64,000 bases of DNA from Lagopus muta. Lineage: Eukaryota; Chordata; Aves; Galliformes; Phasianidae. Shown piece after piece: positions 24,548 to 36,700 of this stretch (positions are counted from its first letter, which is position 1; the number at the start of each line of letters is the position of its first letter). The position numbers and the translations under genes were made by a program. The notes beneath the pieces were generated by a model. The model saw only the letters and a list, made by a program, of their open reading frames with translations, made no database searches and was not told the DNA's origin. The DNA is taken from the NCBI RefSeq assembly GCF_023343835.1, contig NC_064433.1, forward strand, positions 29,884,214 to 29,948,213, given 5' to 3'.

Positions 24548-25074
24548 GGTTGCTCTGAAAGTAATGCCTCCTATTTATTTCCATGGAAACTACACAAGTT
24601 ACAAGAGTATAAAGATGCAATTTGATAAATCAAATTCTCAGATACAAAACACAGTCTTTAAACATATTTGCCACTTAGCTATGCATGAACACGAGCCTGC
24701 ATCCCATCCTCATAAAAATCTGTACCAGAGGAGGTGACTCACTGTCCTTGTCACCACTGCTGGAGTGCACCATCCACTGCCTCACTTTGCACACATCCAC
24801 TGTTTGATCTCCATAAACATTCAGCGTCAATGGATGGCAGTGGGTGCCATTTTTTTCCACATGGATGAATTCAATGACATACCTTTGCTTCATCCTCACT
24901 CCTGTGTCAGACATCATTGTGTCAGACTGCCCCTCTGCTGCCTTCTGTAGCACAGCAACAAAATGAATGGAATATTGGTGGGAAGGTTCAATGTCTACTG
25001 CCATACCACCAGCATCTGCCTCTGGTGGCGTGGGGCAATATAATAAGATGGAAAGTCTTACTTCTGAAGCAACT
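24548..25074 (-). mobile_element. Mariner-type DNA transposon deletion derivative (Galluhop/Mariner1_GG-like)
   Basis: About 527 bp. The left terminus GGTTGCTCTGAAAGTAATGC is the characteristic end of the chicken mariner family. The right terminus (about 25041-25074) is a decayed inverted copy ending TTCTGAAGCAAC. A TA precedes the left end, as expected for mariner insertion; the TA on the right is no longer evident. The middle keeps a fragment of transposase N-terminal sequence on the minus strand, but no DDD catalytic domain. It is a non-autonomous internally deleted copy inside a NELL2 intron, with its former coding strand the same as that of NELL2. Confidence 0.88.
24743..24893 (-). pseudogene. 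Mariner transposase N-terminal (HTH) remnant
   Basis: Within the mariner element, an open minus-strand stretch reads MKQRYVIEFIHVEKNG, then LNVYGDQTVDVCKVRQW and SSSGDKD. These are the landmarks of the first helix-turn-helix domain of mariner/SETMAR-type transposases. The frame is embedded in a 109-codon open stretch (24675-25004), but the catalytic part is missing and the spacing between the landmarks is disturbed, so it is not a functional transposase. There is no sign that it is used as an exon. Confidence 0.75.
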
Positions 25075-26324
25075 CTTCCACATTAAAGAAAGCTAAGAAT
25101 TTATTGTGTCACAAGTAATTTGATGTCAAAACAGTTAAAATACTGGACTAAATCTATAGAAAATGGTGACAGTACCTAGAGTGACTAAACTCCATTTGTA
25201 ATATCTGAGTGTGAGGGCAGAAAAGTCTTATGAAAACTGAAATCTTACTTGCCCCGCCAGGCTGAAACCTATAGTTAACAGATTTACAGACACTGCTTGG
25301 AACAAAAATTCATAGAATGTAGCAGGGAAAAAGCAGTATTTGACTTGGTCATGAGCAGTGTGCAGATTCTGATTCAAAATGCCAGTAATGAATAGCTACT
25401 CTGTAATGATGATCACAATATATGCAATTTCTTTAAAAAGCCATATGAATTCTCTGTCATAGTACCGAGTTTCAAAAGTGGACTTATATTAAAATGCAAA
25501 AGTTTTAAAGATAAATTAAATCTTTATATGATAAAAAGGAGGACTACCTAGAGATGTATATTATAGATTCAGGTTATTCCATACTAAGACTTCAAAGAGA
25601 AATATTGTTGATATAATATACTACTTTTATTTGAAAACTTTTGCTGAGCTCTTTTGTATGACTCATACTCTGAAAGGAACTATCTTGCTTGGAAGAAAAG
25701 GAATCAGTCAGTCACAAATTTATAGTGGTTTAATTAGTAAGTAATAAATGGCAACAATAAATGCTCAAGTTGTCGTAAATGAGGGGTGTCCCATGAAAGT
25801 TCTCAAAGAATGTGTGCCAGGACATGTGCTGCCCAATATACTTAAAAGTCATCTGGAGCTGTGAGTGAACAGTGAGATGAAAAATGTTGTTGTTAATAAA
25901 GTATTGAACAAAAAATTGTCAGTGAATTTCTTGATTTCTTGATAGTGATTGAGTAAGTGATAATAAGAAATTCAATTGATGAAATTGATTATAAGACACA
26001 GGGGGAAGTATCCTTTCAAAAGTCAATATTTCAGATCTATAATGGAAAGTGATCTTGAAGCTACTACAGAAAATGGTGGCACAATACTCTTTTGGGCAGA
26101 AAGCAACCCAAATATAATACTGATAACAACAGATGAGAAAATGTGCAATAAACTCACAAGGAACAAGAACAAGGCAGCATTAGAAGAAAAAAGAAACTGT
26201 GTACCTTGCTAGGTATTGACAAAGGGCTCAGAGACATGCTCTGATGTAACTGGTGGAAAGCTGCAGCTTTTCCCCCTCAGATGAGGCCTCCAGACTTAAA
26301 TGCATGGCATTCACATTAAGACAG

Positions 26325-26342
26325 AAAAAAAAAAAAAAAAAA
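26325..26342 (+). repeat. Poly(A) run, 18 bases
   Basis: Eighteen A after ATTAAGACAG. No processed-pseudogene sequence was recognised upstream. Confidence 0.92.
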
Positions 26343-28771
26343 CGATTTCCCCAGACATCTTCATGGCAAAATCTCTCTGATATCACTGAAATGTATGTAA
26401 AGAGAAGATGAACATCTTGATCACTGAGACATACACTGTTGAAAGATGGGTTGGGATGGTGGGCAGTTTCTTTGCTCCGAAAGACACTCAGTTACTTCAG
26501 CTCTGAGAGAAAATGGCTTCCTCAGCAGGGTGATAGTGCAAGGATACCCAGATACTTTTTGCTTAAGGCAAAAAGAACCTTCTGAGCAGAAGGTTTGGCT
26601 TCTCTCCTTGTCTATCTCAAATAAATTTATTAACTGATGCAACCATTCTTCAAAGTGCAAGTGAATTATGAATAATTTATTTGTAACTTCATGCCAGCCA
26701 GCTGTCAGAGAGCTTGGCAGATGTGGAAGATGAAGAACTGAGAATTCAGATGCTGGTTAAACCAGCTTCACAGAAATGTTGTTTCCCGGTTTTGATACAG
26801 TAAACATGATCAATTCACTGTCTCATAAAATGTACTGGTCTTCTGTTTTAATAGTCCTCTAATAAAACTTCAGAAATTCTGCCAATTTCATACTCTGCCC
26901 ACACTCCTGAATATTTAAACGCACGTGTCCCAAAGCCAAAACGAAGCCTTAATGCCTAGAGTTCTGTTTGAGGTGGAAGGAATGAAATTCCTCCCTGTAG
27001 ATTTAATAGTTGATATTCTGTGACCATGAAGGAAGACAAAAGGATTTTCTTGATTTGTGAGTTCCAGTAAGATTTCCTGCTGAAGTGATTCTTTATTTCC
27101 TGTCTCCTTATGAGCTTTCAATAACAAAGCTTCTGTTAAACATGACAAGAACTGTAGAAAAATGTAAGTGTGGTCTCTAAACTGACAGTGGTTTCTCAAA
27201 CACAGATCTCAGGCATTAGTTAATATAGCGGATGTACTGTGAGATGAATTCAGACATCTCAAAAGTCAGCAATTGTTCTCTCTTCCAAATCCAAGTGACC
27301 ATTTTGGATTTTGTTCATTGCTGAAGAATAGAGAGAGCATCCTATTCCTGCAGTGTACGTCCATATATATCATTATTCTGTGTTGTGGAAAAAACTGTCC
27401 ATGGGGAGACCCAGCCCTCCATGCAGACAGGCAGTCTGTGCTGTTAAACTGGAAGTAGGATACCAGTGGTACTAAACATAAGAAGACATTTCAAAACAGA
27501 AATCCTAATCTGCAGGTTTACGTGCAGATAAATCCTTGCAACAAAAAAGATGCTTTTTGAACTGGCTGGAACATTCCAGATCAATACTTTTCAATCCATT
27601 CATTCACCCTTCTCTCATTTAAAGGATTTGATACCTGCTCAGAGTGAAGATATTTTGCTCCTACATTCTGTATAAACAGCTGGTACCTGCCAGATACCCT
27701 TGGCAAGTCCAATAGGAGCTCATTAATTAGGTGAGCTACTCTTCTGACATGGAATTATGAAAAATGTACAACAGCTGATGAGGTATAACTTGCACTACTT
27801 CTGATTCAAAACCAATACAGCCTCTCTAGCTGATCTTAGAAGCTTTTAGGCATTGCAGGTGACAAAATCAAAGGAATCAGGATCTTACACAGAACTGCAG
27901 CACAAATGTTAACTTGACTTAAATGTACTTATTTTAGAATTTGCCCCTCCGTGGTTTCAGTTGTTGAATGCAATGAAGCTTGAGGCTGCAATATCTACCA
28001 TCTCTTTTATGAAATAGTACATGAGAGACAACTTTCAGATCATCAATATGACTGAGTAAATAAACTATAAAGAAAAGCTGCAGGGGGGTGAGGAGGAGGG
28101 CACTAGGTAATATACCATGCTGAATGCTATATTTACATATATATATAAAATTTAAGACTTCCCAAAACCATGCAATTCTCAAAGGCTAAGCAGCTAATCT
28201 TTCTCTGCTTTTCTGGAAATAAGATAATATATAACATAATTATATTTCTAAAGGAAAAAGCATCAATGCTGCTAAGAGTCTGAAGCTCTACTGCATTTCC
28301 CATCTGCATTTCCCATCACTTCTCACAGTAATTGGTATTGAGACTATAGGTCTACCCAGGAGTATAACATGAAGTGAAACTAATAGCAAAGGAATTTCCT
28401 GGTCTTCTGTTGCCTGCAGGTACCAAATGAAATAGGATTATAAATTTCTAAATTCAAGTACAGCATTAGTCAAAATACTCAGTATTCTAAGTAGTGCCAA
28501 GGATGCAGTGGTAGCCAAGCTTAATATGTGTGCAAAATTTGGCAACAATTATTTCAGGCATTGATAAAGTCTAATGCTACCGAGGACTCCATCACCAGAC
28601 AGAAATTTTTAGTAGCATGTCCTGTCTGGACCATTTCCTAAAGAAAGGTGCGGTTTGGGTGTTAAGCTAAAGTAAAGTTCTTAAGGAAATGCTCCTCTTC
28701 CTAGCAGAAATGTTTCCATCTGAATCTTTCAAACTGGAGGTTTTGCTGGTGGAAACACTGTGACTAACACC

Positions 28772-28816
28772 GATCACAGAACTCTGTGATCAGAACTCTG
28801 TACACAGAGTTCTGTG
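28772..28816 (+). repeat. Nested inverted repeats (overlapping hairpins)
   Basis: GATCACAG at 28772-28779 pairs with CTGTGATC at 28784-28791 around a 4-base loop. CAGAACTCTGT at 28791-28801 pairs with ACAGAGTTCTG at 28804-28814 around a 2-base loop. In addition, CACAGAACTCTGT at 28775-28787 can pair with ACAGAGTTCTGTG at 28804-28816. The alternative pairings are mutually exclusive. The origin is probably a local duplication and inversion; no function is implied. Confidence 0.9.
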
Positions 28817-30032
28817 GTACTATTGACAAGCATCCAGGGAGCTCAGACGGACACAGATTTGAGGCAGAACATATAGAACAATCTAGAAAGAAAATAGTTG
28901 AGCCCACACTTCCTTAGCTTTAGAAGTTTTTCTCCAGAGAAAGAGGGAACTTTCTTCAAAGCAACTAAAATTCACTGAAGATAAGCCAAAGACAACAAGC
29001 CTATTATGCAGTCTGTATAAACGCTGTATTGAAGTAGACTGACCAGAAAGCTAAATCAACAAGCTCTCAAAGAATATCTCCTAATACCCACGAGGCTTAA
29101 ATTCTTTGTTCCACTAAGAAAATAAGGTGAGACCAGTTCCTCTTCTCTGCAAGTCTGCACCATTCCATCTACAATTCTCCAAGCTGAGGTACTTGCATGA
29201 ACCAGAAGGTCGCAGAGGACGTTGGGCCTGGATGCAGCAGGAAGCTCATACAGCTGAAGGCAGCAAGTAGAGAACCAAGGTTTGAAATTTGAGATTAGTA
29301 CAGCCTGGAGGATATTCCTGTGTTACAGTGAGTGTCAGAAAGGTCGTCCACCAGTCACTGAGTCTAATCACCTCTAACATAGGGGATACTGGAGAAGTGA
29401 CACAAGAAATTGCCAGATTGTCTTTAAGCAGAGGAATCTCACTGTGGAAAGATCTGACAAGAGAGAAAGCAATTGCTTTCACGCTACTGTACTCTGCTAC
29501 TGAAAGTTCAGCTTTCCAAACTGTAATAAATTTAAGTCTACTTCTCCAAGTTTTATCTTCTGTTTAAGTGTTACACAGTGTTACAGACTTCAATTCTATA
29601 AAAGTAAAATCATGCTAAATAATTGTCCCTTCTACATACCTGTAGCACTCTGCAGTTATTCTTTCTTGGCTTTTCCTTTGAGTAGAAATTGTTGCTTAAC
29701 TGTTGCTTGTTTGTGCACATCTTAACAGAGATTCTATTAAAAACTTCATACTTTCTGCTTCATTCTTTAGTTCATATTTCTTGAGATGACACATGCCACA
29801 CCACCATGTTCAGTCCACAGGACAGATTTCTTATTGATGTTAAGAGAAAGCTTGGGCTATAGAACTTTCTCATAAATGCCTGGCCATAATGCTCCTGTGC
29901 CAGAAGTGACAGAAGAGTGATGTTGTGATCAGAGGGATTACAACTTCTCCAGAAGTCCTTGTACTTTCCTGTCTTAACACCTGGCCAGCTAACACTGACA
30001 TTTAGCTAGTTCTTGACAAAGAAAGTTGGACT

Positions 30033-30088
30033 TACGAAAGCAGTAATTGCTTTCGTAGCAGAAATTGCTGATTCCTCCTGGGAATCAG
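30033..30088 (+). repeat. Two adjacent perfect hairpins
   Basis: TACGAAAGCA (30033-30042) is perfectly complementary to TGCTTTCGTA (30048-30057) with a 5-base loop. Ten bases later CTGATTCC (30068-30075) is complementary to GGAATCAG (30081-30088), also with a 5-base loop. They lie deep in the 11.2-kb intron and do not extend to a miRNA-precursor-sized stem. Confidence 0.9.
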
Positions 30089-31146
30089 ACTTTCAGTTGA
30101 GGTGAAAATGTGTTGAAATAAAGTATTGATGATGGGGATACTGAAAAGGTCATTCTCACTGCTTGAGAACTGTCTGTGTGTCTGCCTTAGTGAAATTAAT
30201 TCAATTCTTTCCCTTTGGGACTGATGCAGCCCACCAATGTGAGTTTAAACAGTAAGATGGCAAAGCTTACACTGAGCACTGAATATTTAGGCATTCACAG
30301 CCACAAGGTAGAAAGACTCCTGATTTTGCCCTAAGTAGTCCATGGCAAAACAGACTGGTTTGTTCTCTTATTTAAGAAAAGCAGCTTTTAAAAGAGGAAG
30401 AACTTCTCATACTAAGAAATCCACATGTGAAAATAGCTGTGTACTAATCTGCTGTTCTCTCCAGCATTGTTCATAAACAAAGGAAACCTTCCCATCTACT
30501 TGTCCCTGTCGACCTTTCATCCCCTATACCCCATATCTTGCCCCATCTCCAAGTCCATTGTGCTTTCCATTTTATAAGGCTTTTCTTCAAATTGCAGCTC
30601 TCTAACAGGAGTTAGTCTCCACACAGGAGAAGCACCCCCGTATTGACTGGAGTGTGTGTAAGGATGTCAGGGTCACAAAACCATCCTTGGTAGCAGGAGG
30701 TGTCTTGATCATATGCTATTTCAATGTACAAGGAATGAAGCAGGAGAACAGAGGTCTGGATTAGCGCTCATTTCTGTCTCAGAATCTGACATACAAACAG
30801 ATCACCCTGGAGTGATAGATTATAATGCATGCTGTCAGCCCATGGGAAATCACTAATGCATAGAAGCAGATGTAGGGCCCATGAGACTGTTCTAAGCACT
30901 GTGCCTGAATATATATTATCTTAGCAAGTCATAGAAATAGCCAGTAATCCTCCACCTAGTGTTAGGAATATTCTTTTTTTTTTTCCTTTTCCTTACAATG
31001 CTTGTTTTGACTATGATTTCTTTGGTTCAAGGTTTAACTGTCATTGATACATACAGTACCTGTGACAACATTTGTCCACAATAGCTGGAGATACCAGACA
31101 CCACTGTAATTCAAGTCATAACACCCCAACCTTCTTAGACACTGAC

Positions 31147-31287
31147 CTTCACAGGATTCTCCATTTGGTGAAAACATCCCATTGTCATGGTAGCCATCCC
31201 TGCACTCACAGTGGTACCACCCTGGCAGATTGATGCAATTAGCACGGCTGTCACACTGCACAAAGCCATCGGAGCATTCATCAATGT
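31147..31287 (-). CDS. NELL2: NELL2 coding exon: Ca-binding EGF-like module (47 codons)
   Basis: A 141-nt symmetric phase 1-1 exon. The acceptor is TTGAACCAG and the donor G|GTCAGT. The split first codon gives Asp, so the module starts D-IDEC, a classical Ca-binding EGF opening. It has six cysteines. The segment CINLPGWYHC satisfies the Asp/Asn beta-hydroxylation pattern C-x-[DN]-x4-[FY]-x-C. The loop between cysteines 5 and 6 is long (RDGYHDNGMFSPNGESC), which I recognise as diagnostic of NELL family EGF modules. It follows the non-calcium module after a 19420-bp intron and precedes the next Ca-binding module after 11215 bp. Open reading continues beyond the donor into intron until a stop near 31034, which is not coding. 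Confidence 0.97.
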
Positions 31288-32462
31288 CTGGTTCAAAAGA
31301 AAAACAGAAAAGAAGAAAATTCACATACAGGAAATTGCTATATGCATCTGATGCAAGAACAACTTCTCTGGTGTTTCATGGAAGCATTCTGATTATAGCC
31401 ACTTAGATTTCTAGAGTTATTTGTTACAGCATTGTGAATCACTCCCACAGAAGGTCTTGGCTAATAAGGTTGGCCCTGCTAGCTGGAGTTCTGCTAATCC
31501 CAACTTAATGTTTATATATTAGCAACTCATTTCATCACAGTATATGCTCAGTAATACATCATTTGTGTAAACTGTCCACAGTATGAAGAAAGGAAGATAA
31601 GAAGAACCCTTTTGCTGAGTACAGGCTGCCTGATAAAACTTATTTCCGGCACCATATCAAAACATTAAATCTTTACTGCTGTCCTTGTTCATGTTCCCAG
31701 TGTCACTACTGTTAAGTCAGAAGAACTTCTCACTAGCTTAAACCAGCACTGCTGACACTCAGCATTGTTGACTGCAGTCTTCTCTCTCACTGCCAAAGAG
31801 ACCAGCTGGGATTCCAAACCAAGGCTTAGATCTTGAAGGTGAAACACAACACTTTCTCCTCCACCCAGTAACTCCTTTGGAATGCTCATTTCTTAAAGAA
31901 AAACTTATACTGATTAAACTTTATAGTAATGACCCACAGTGGAATGGATGTCTGGACACACTTGCAAGGTCCAAAATAGGCTAGCATCCTTCAGACAGCT
32001 GAATTCATGTACTTAGTAGAGAACTTTGTCAGATGTTCATATCCAACAACTTCAGTTAAGCAGTAAGTCATATTAAGGAACAGGTCTCAGAATTAATTAA
32101 AAGTTAGGGAATTTCAGGAGTATTTCATCAAACAGGGATAAAAATGTGACCTTCATTATCAGATTTAACATATTATCACTGTGTTTTATGCAAAATCTAC
32201 TTGAACAGCAAGTTGACTGAGAGGTGCCTATAAAATAGACACAGAGGGAGACAAAACACACACACGCTTCCTTCAGTAACAAGAAGTTCCATGCATTTGA
32301 GTATTGAAGAAGCCTTCAATATACTCACCCTGCTGGCCAAGTGAAGATTCAGCCAGGAATCTTTAAAATTGAGAATTAAAATGACAATTTGAGTTTAGAC
32401 TCAAACTCCTAAGAGTACCTCAGCAGTTGACCTAGTTGTCCTCTGGGATGAAACTACAGAGG

Positions 32463-32508
32463 AGAGATGTAATGTGACCACTGAGATGTAATGTGACCTG
32501 ATGTGACC
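32463..32508 (+). repeat. Small tandem duplication of a GAGATGTAATGTGACC unit
   Basis: GAGATGTAATGTGACCA is followed by CTGAGATGTAATGTGACC and then a partial third copy, TGATGTGACCAC. A local duplication within the large intron. Confidence 0.85.
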
Positions 32509-33543
32509 ACAGGTAAATGTGCCAAAATGCTGCTCACAGTCCCTCTTAGCTTGCACTTATGGCATCTGTTACTTTCAAAATATAAAGTATAAAATGGATG
32601 AGAAAAATTAATCATGAGCTTCAATAAGTGCCCAAATCTCTTGTTAAGAATACAACTGTATGTGACAAAGATATACTCACTCTACTCTCCTATGAAAACT
32701 ATCTAAAAATACAGGTGTTTTTGTTGTTGTTTGTTTCATTGTTTGCTTTTTTAAAAGGCTTGTTTATCCATCCTAAACACTTCATGCCACACCTGAAAGA
32801 AAGGAAGTTGTTGAGTATTGTGGGGGATGCCTACAAAACTGTAAAGTATCAACCTTTGTTGGTGAGTTACATTCTTCTTACATATGGCAGGAAAGTAGGC
32901 ACGATGTGCCCTGGGTATTTTATTCACATGCTGAATAACCTCTGACACAGTTTTTCATATTGAAAGGCCAGGACAGTCATCTCCTTGGAGTAACCTCACT
33001 GCCATAATATGAGCGTGTTGATTTTTAAAGCTCTGTAGTTAATCGAGGAAATCCCATTAGGAATTTCTGTTATTGCATCAGCCTGATTTTCTGTCACCTG
33101 CCTTTCTGACCAGATGCCCCTTGTGTACGTCATCAGTATTTATGAGAATGAAAATGACCAGCACCTCTACTGGAATATTGCACTAGGCACATATTTTTGC
33201 TGCTGTGTGTACCACAAATTAAGTCCTAATCTCTATTGGTTTAAAACACAAGATTTTCAACTCCACTGTGAAGTGCAGGATAATCACGTAAGTAGTCCTG
33301 CTGCAGGACTGAGCAATACCAAATCCCTGCAACCTTTAGCTGCTCTGGGTGTCTCTCCCTAACTCAGTATAAGCTCTAGCCTTTTTCTTGTGAGCAACCG
33401 GGACCAGCGGGACTTCAAGAGGGTTAGAGAGATTAGAGGGAGATCAATGGAAATTATGTTGCTGTAGAGAGAAGAGGTTGGTTTGCAGTTTGTGCTTTAT
33501 CCTCTGGTATTCACTCACATGCCCACAAATGGTTTAAGAGAGA

Positions 33544-33728
33544 GGGAAGGGAAGGGAAGGGAAGGGAAGGGAAGGGAAGGGAAGGGAAGGGAAGGGAAGG
33601 GAAGGGAAGGGAAGGGAAGGGAAGGGAAGGGAAGGGAAGGGAAGGGAAGGGAAGGGAAGGGAAGGGAAGGGAAGGGAAGGGAAGGGAAGGGAAGGGAAGG
33701 GAAGGGAAGGGAAGGGAAGGGAAGGGAA
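33544..33728 (+). repeat. Pentanucleotide microsatellite (GGGAA)37
   Basis: 185 bp of uninterrupted GGGAA units, 37 perfect copies by position count. The strand is pure purine, giving strong strand asymmetry (polypurine on plus, polypyrimidine on the NELL2 sense strand). The Arg-Glu-Gly-Lys repeat frame it creates on the plus strand is an artefact. The perfection suggests a young, probably length-polymorphic locus. Confidence 0.99.
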
Positions 33729-36700
33729 AGGATTTCTTTCTAGAAGATCACTTACTGTGGGGAATACACAGTCTGGGAGGAACTTGCCCAGGAGGACAGA
33801 CCGTAAGTTAACCTAAAGGTCTGGGATCATCTGCTTATCACAGCATAACATGCTGGGGGTGGTCCAAGCCACAAGCCCCAGAGAATCAATGAAGACTGCT
33901 TTTTAATGTTATTCAATAACACATATTAAGACACTAGATAGCATGTGTCTTCCTCTGCCTCCAGTCTTCCTCTGGAAAGTGGAATTTATTGGTAGTGAGG
34001 TGGAGGATAGGGTGTTATTCAGAGTTAAGTAACAGATATGAATTTAAGAAAAGCTATGTTCCTCTCTTCAGAACAATTTATTTCTGAATCTCTACATTTT
34101 ATAATTGTGAGCACAGTATAGCATGCACAGACTGAATATATTCTGCTGTTCTTGCTTGCTGATTATTCAGAAAAACGAGCCTTGAATGTCATGCCAGTAT
34201 TGGTAAACTGACAAGAAAGGTAGCTTTTCTGTATTTATTTGAGAACTAGCTGACAAACTCATATCACAAGAAATATTACTTGAGATGAAATGCTTTTACA
34301 GATGCCAATAAGCAAAGAAATATACTCTTCTAGTTTTGTTACAGCTGCATGCAAAGTGGAGTGGAGTTATGTGGGAATACCTACTGTAAATAGGAATCAT
34401 TGGAAGCATATCGTCAGTCTTTAAGAAACATCAGATTGTTCTCAGTTTGTTTGCCTAAACCATTCAATCGGAACCATTTCTGCACCAGTAGTGAATAATT
34501 CACTATTCCTTACATGGTATCACAGCAAACATAGTCAATCAAAAACAATTTCACTACTAAATTGTTAGGAAAATATGGCATATGTTGTAGGTTTCAGAAC
34601 ATAGATGTTACTCACACACAAAATTTCATTCTGAATATCCCAACTTACATTCTTTAGTGTAGCATTAGCTCTAGCAGAGACTTTCTCTGTAATGGAACAA
34701 AACTCAGGTAAAGTCACAACTGTGTTAAACAAGTAATTGCAGAAGAAACTTATTTTGCAGAGCCAAAGCACAGATTTCATGGAAAATTTTCTTGACATTT
34801 GGATAAAAGAATTTCTATTTTCAAATGGGCATAGCATAGCTCAGGAAGTGCTGTAGAAGTATCTACAACTGGAATGATCTTATTAGTATGGAAAAATCAG
34901 CAGAAATGATTTTCTTTTCTGTCCTCTGATGAAACATCCTCTGATGAATCATCTTGCAGCTGCTCAGTCAGAGGTGTGAGCTGACAACAGAACAAAAACT
35001 GATTGAAGTTTTGCTTGGCCAGTGGCTATGGTATATCAGTGGGCTATATGGAACACTAACCACACTAATGAAGTTCTGTTTGATGCTGTACTAGAAAGGC
35101 ATAAAAACGAAACACTGCTTTATTGAAGGAAGTTACTGAAAGGGCTTTCTATTTTCACTTCTGAAAAAAAATAAGATTTTTAAGTGCAAGAAGAGGAGGT
35201 ATGTGATTTTTTTCATTAGGAGCTAGTGACATTTGTAAGTAGATGGACAAAAGTCTTATTCTGTATTTGCAAGTTTTCCTCTTCAGCTAGCTATAAGAAG
35301 CTGGGGGGTGGGGGTGCAGAAGAAGGAATGCTATCACCATCCAGGATCTAAAAGAGAGATAAAGATAAGATAAATCTCTTTATCTTATGTTACAGAGCAA
35401 ATGGTCTAATCCCAGCCCTTAATTTATGGAACAACTCCCACTGACTATCACAGAGGCAGTATTTTCTCTATTTTTCAAATAAGCAGCACAATTCCACATG
35501 AAAAATCTGCCACCCCACTCATGTGAGGAACCAGGTTTGGAACAGAAACAGCACCAAGCTGGTTTGTGGCTGGAACCTTTGTGCCAGGTGGGAGGGCAGC
35601 TGTGCAGCAGCACCTGCTGTGCTCTGTTCCCACTCCAGGGCACTGCATGCCAGGAGATTTATGGTTCCAGCTCTTCACGCACTGTCTTGAGAGCACAGAT
35701 ATGTGATTCACAGAACACCAGGAACACGAAGACTCCTCTCTACCTGATGTAACTCATGAATGCACTCAAAGCAATACCACACACACCACACTGCTGCATA
35801 ACAAGTTACAAGGGTATCTTGTTATTGCACACTTATGTTGCACAGGATTTGGTTTTCAAAGATTCTGTTTTTCTCCTGTGCATTTTTCTTAAGCTTAAAT
35901 CAGTCAGCCTGGTTATTTCCATATTTTTGCTTGTTATTTCCATATTTGCCATTTTTCAACTGGAAAAAAACTTTCTTGCACCTTTTTGCAAACTAAATAC
36001 TGACTTTAATACAATAGATACAGTGACACATTTTGAAAGTAACTATACACTTAGTTCCCCTGGACATGGAAAAATGCTCTTCCAAATCACATTCTTTATA
36101 CTTCATAATCACTCATTTCCTGAACTGTAGCATCAGTTTCAGTTATTACACCCTTGCTCTTGGGGAGACTGAGAAAACCCTGCTCCCTGAAGAGCAAAAT
36201 AAGATCATTAGCAAATTATTCACTGGTACAGTAGGAAAAAAAGGAAAGCTAGCAGTCTGATGAATATTATTAGAGAATTTCTGTATAATAAGAGCTTTTG
36301 AAGATGGAAAGTGGTATAAAATTGCCAATTTGAAAGCTAGCAATACTCTTTCATCCAGCAATTGGACCAAGCTCTCTAATGTGGTCAAACTGCACTCAAC
36401 AAAGAGCCATGGTGTGGTGGGAGATGGGGTTTGGCTGTACCATTTCACGTTACTAATTTCAAGACTGAAATATTAATCACCAAATTCTCCTCTCAGAAAA
36501 GCCTACATGCCACCATCAAACACTAAGTTAGAGAGACAGAGAGGTTTAGTCTAAAAATCCTTTCTTTCACAAACTGCTTTATCCAGTCAATACAAACAGA
36601 AGGTCCAACAGCCTTCTGCCATTAAGAATGAAACATCATATATTCAAAGCTGTGGATATTTAGAATTTAGTTTTCTATCTATCATGGAAGTTTTTCTGGG

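Larger units (their letters stand above)
19932..31146 (-). other. NELL2 intron (11215 bp) with two transposon-derived insertions
   Basis: Bounded by donor GTCAGT at 31146-31141 and acceptor AG at 19933-19932. It holds the LTR-like region (about 22460-23650), the mariner deletion derivative (24548-25074), A-runs at 20707-20721 and 26325-26342, and inverted repeats at 28772-28816 and 30033-30088. The rest is AT-rich sequence without recognisable coding content. Confidence 0.88.

Noticed and set aside
33483-33743. 86-codon plus-strand frame rich in Arg-Glu-Gly-Lys
   Set aside because: It is the translation of the GGGAA microsatellite; the frame is open only because the repeat has no stop.
35756-36130. 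124-codon plus-strand frame in the large intron
   Set aside because: Hydrophobic, low-complexity residues from AT-rich DNA with no recognisable domain; probably chance.
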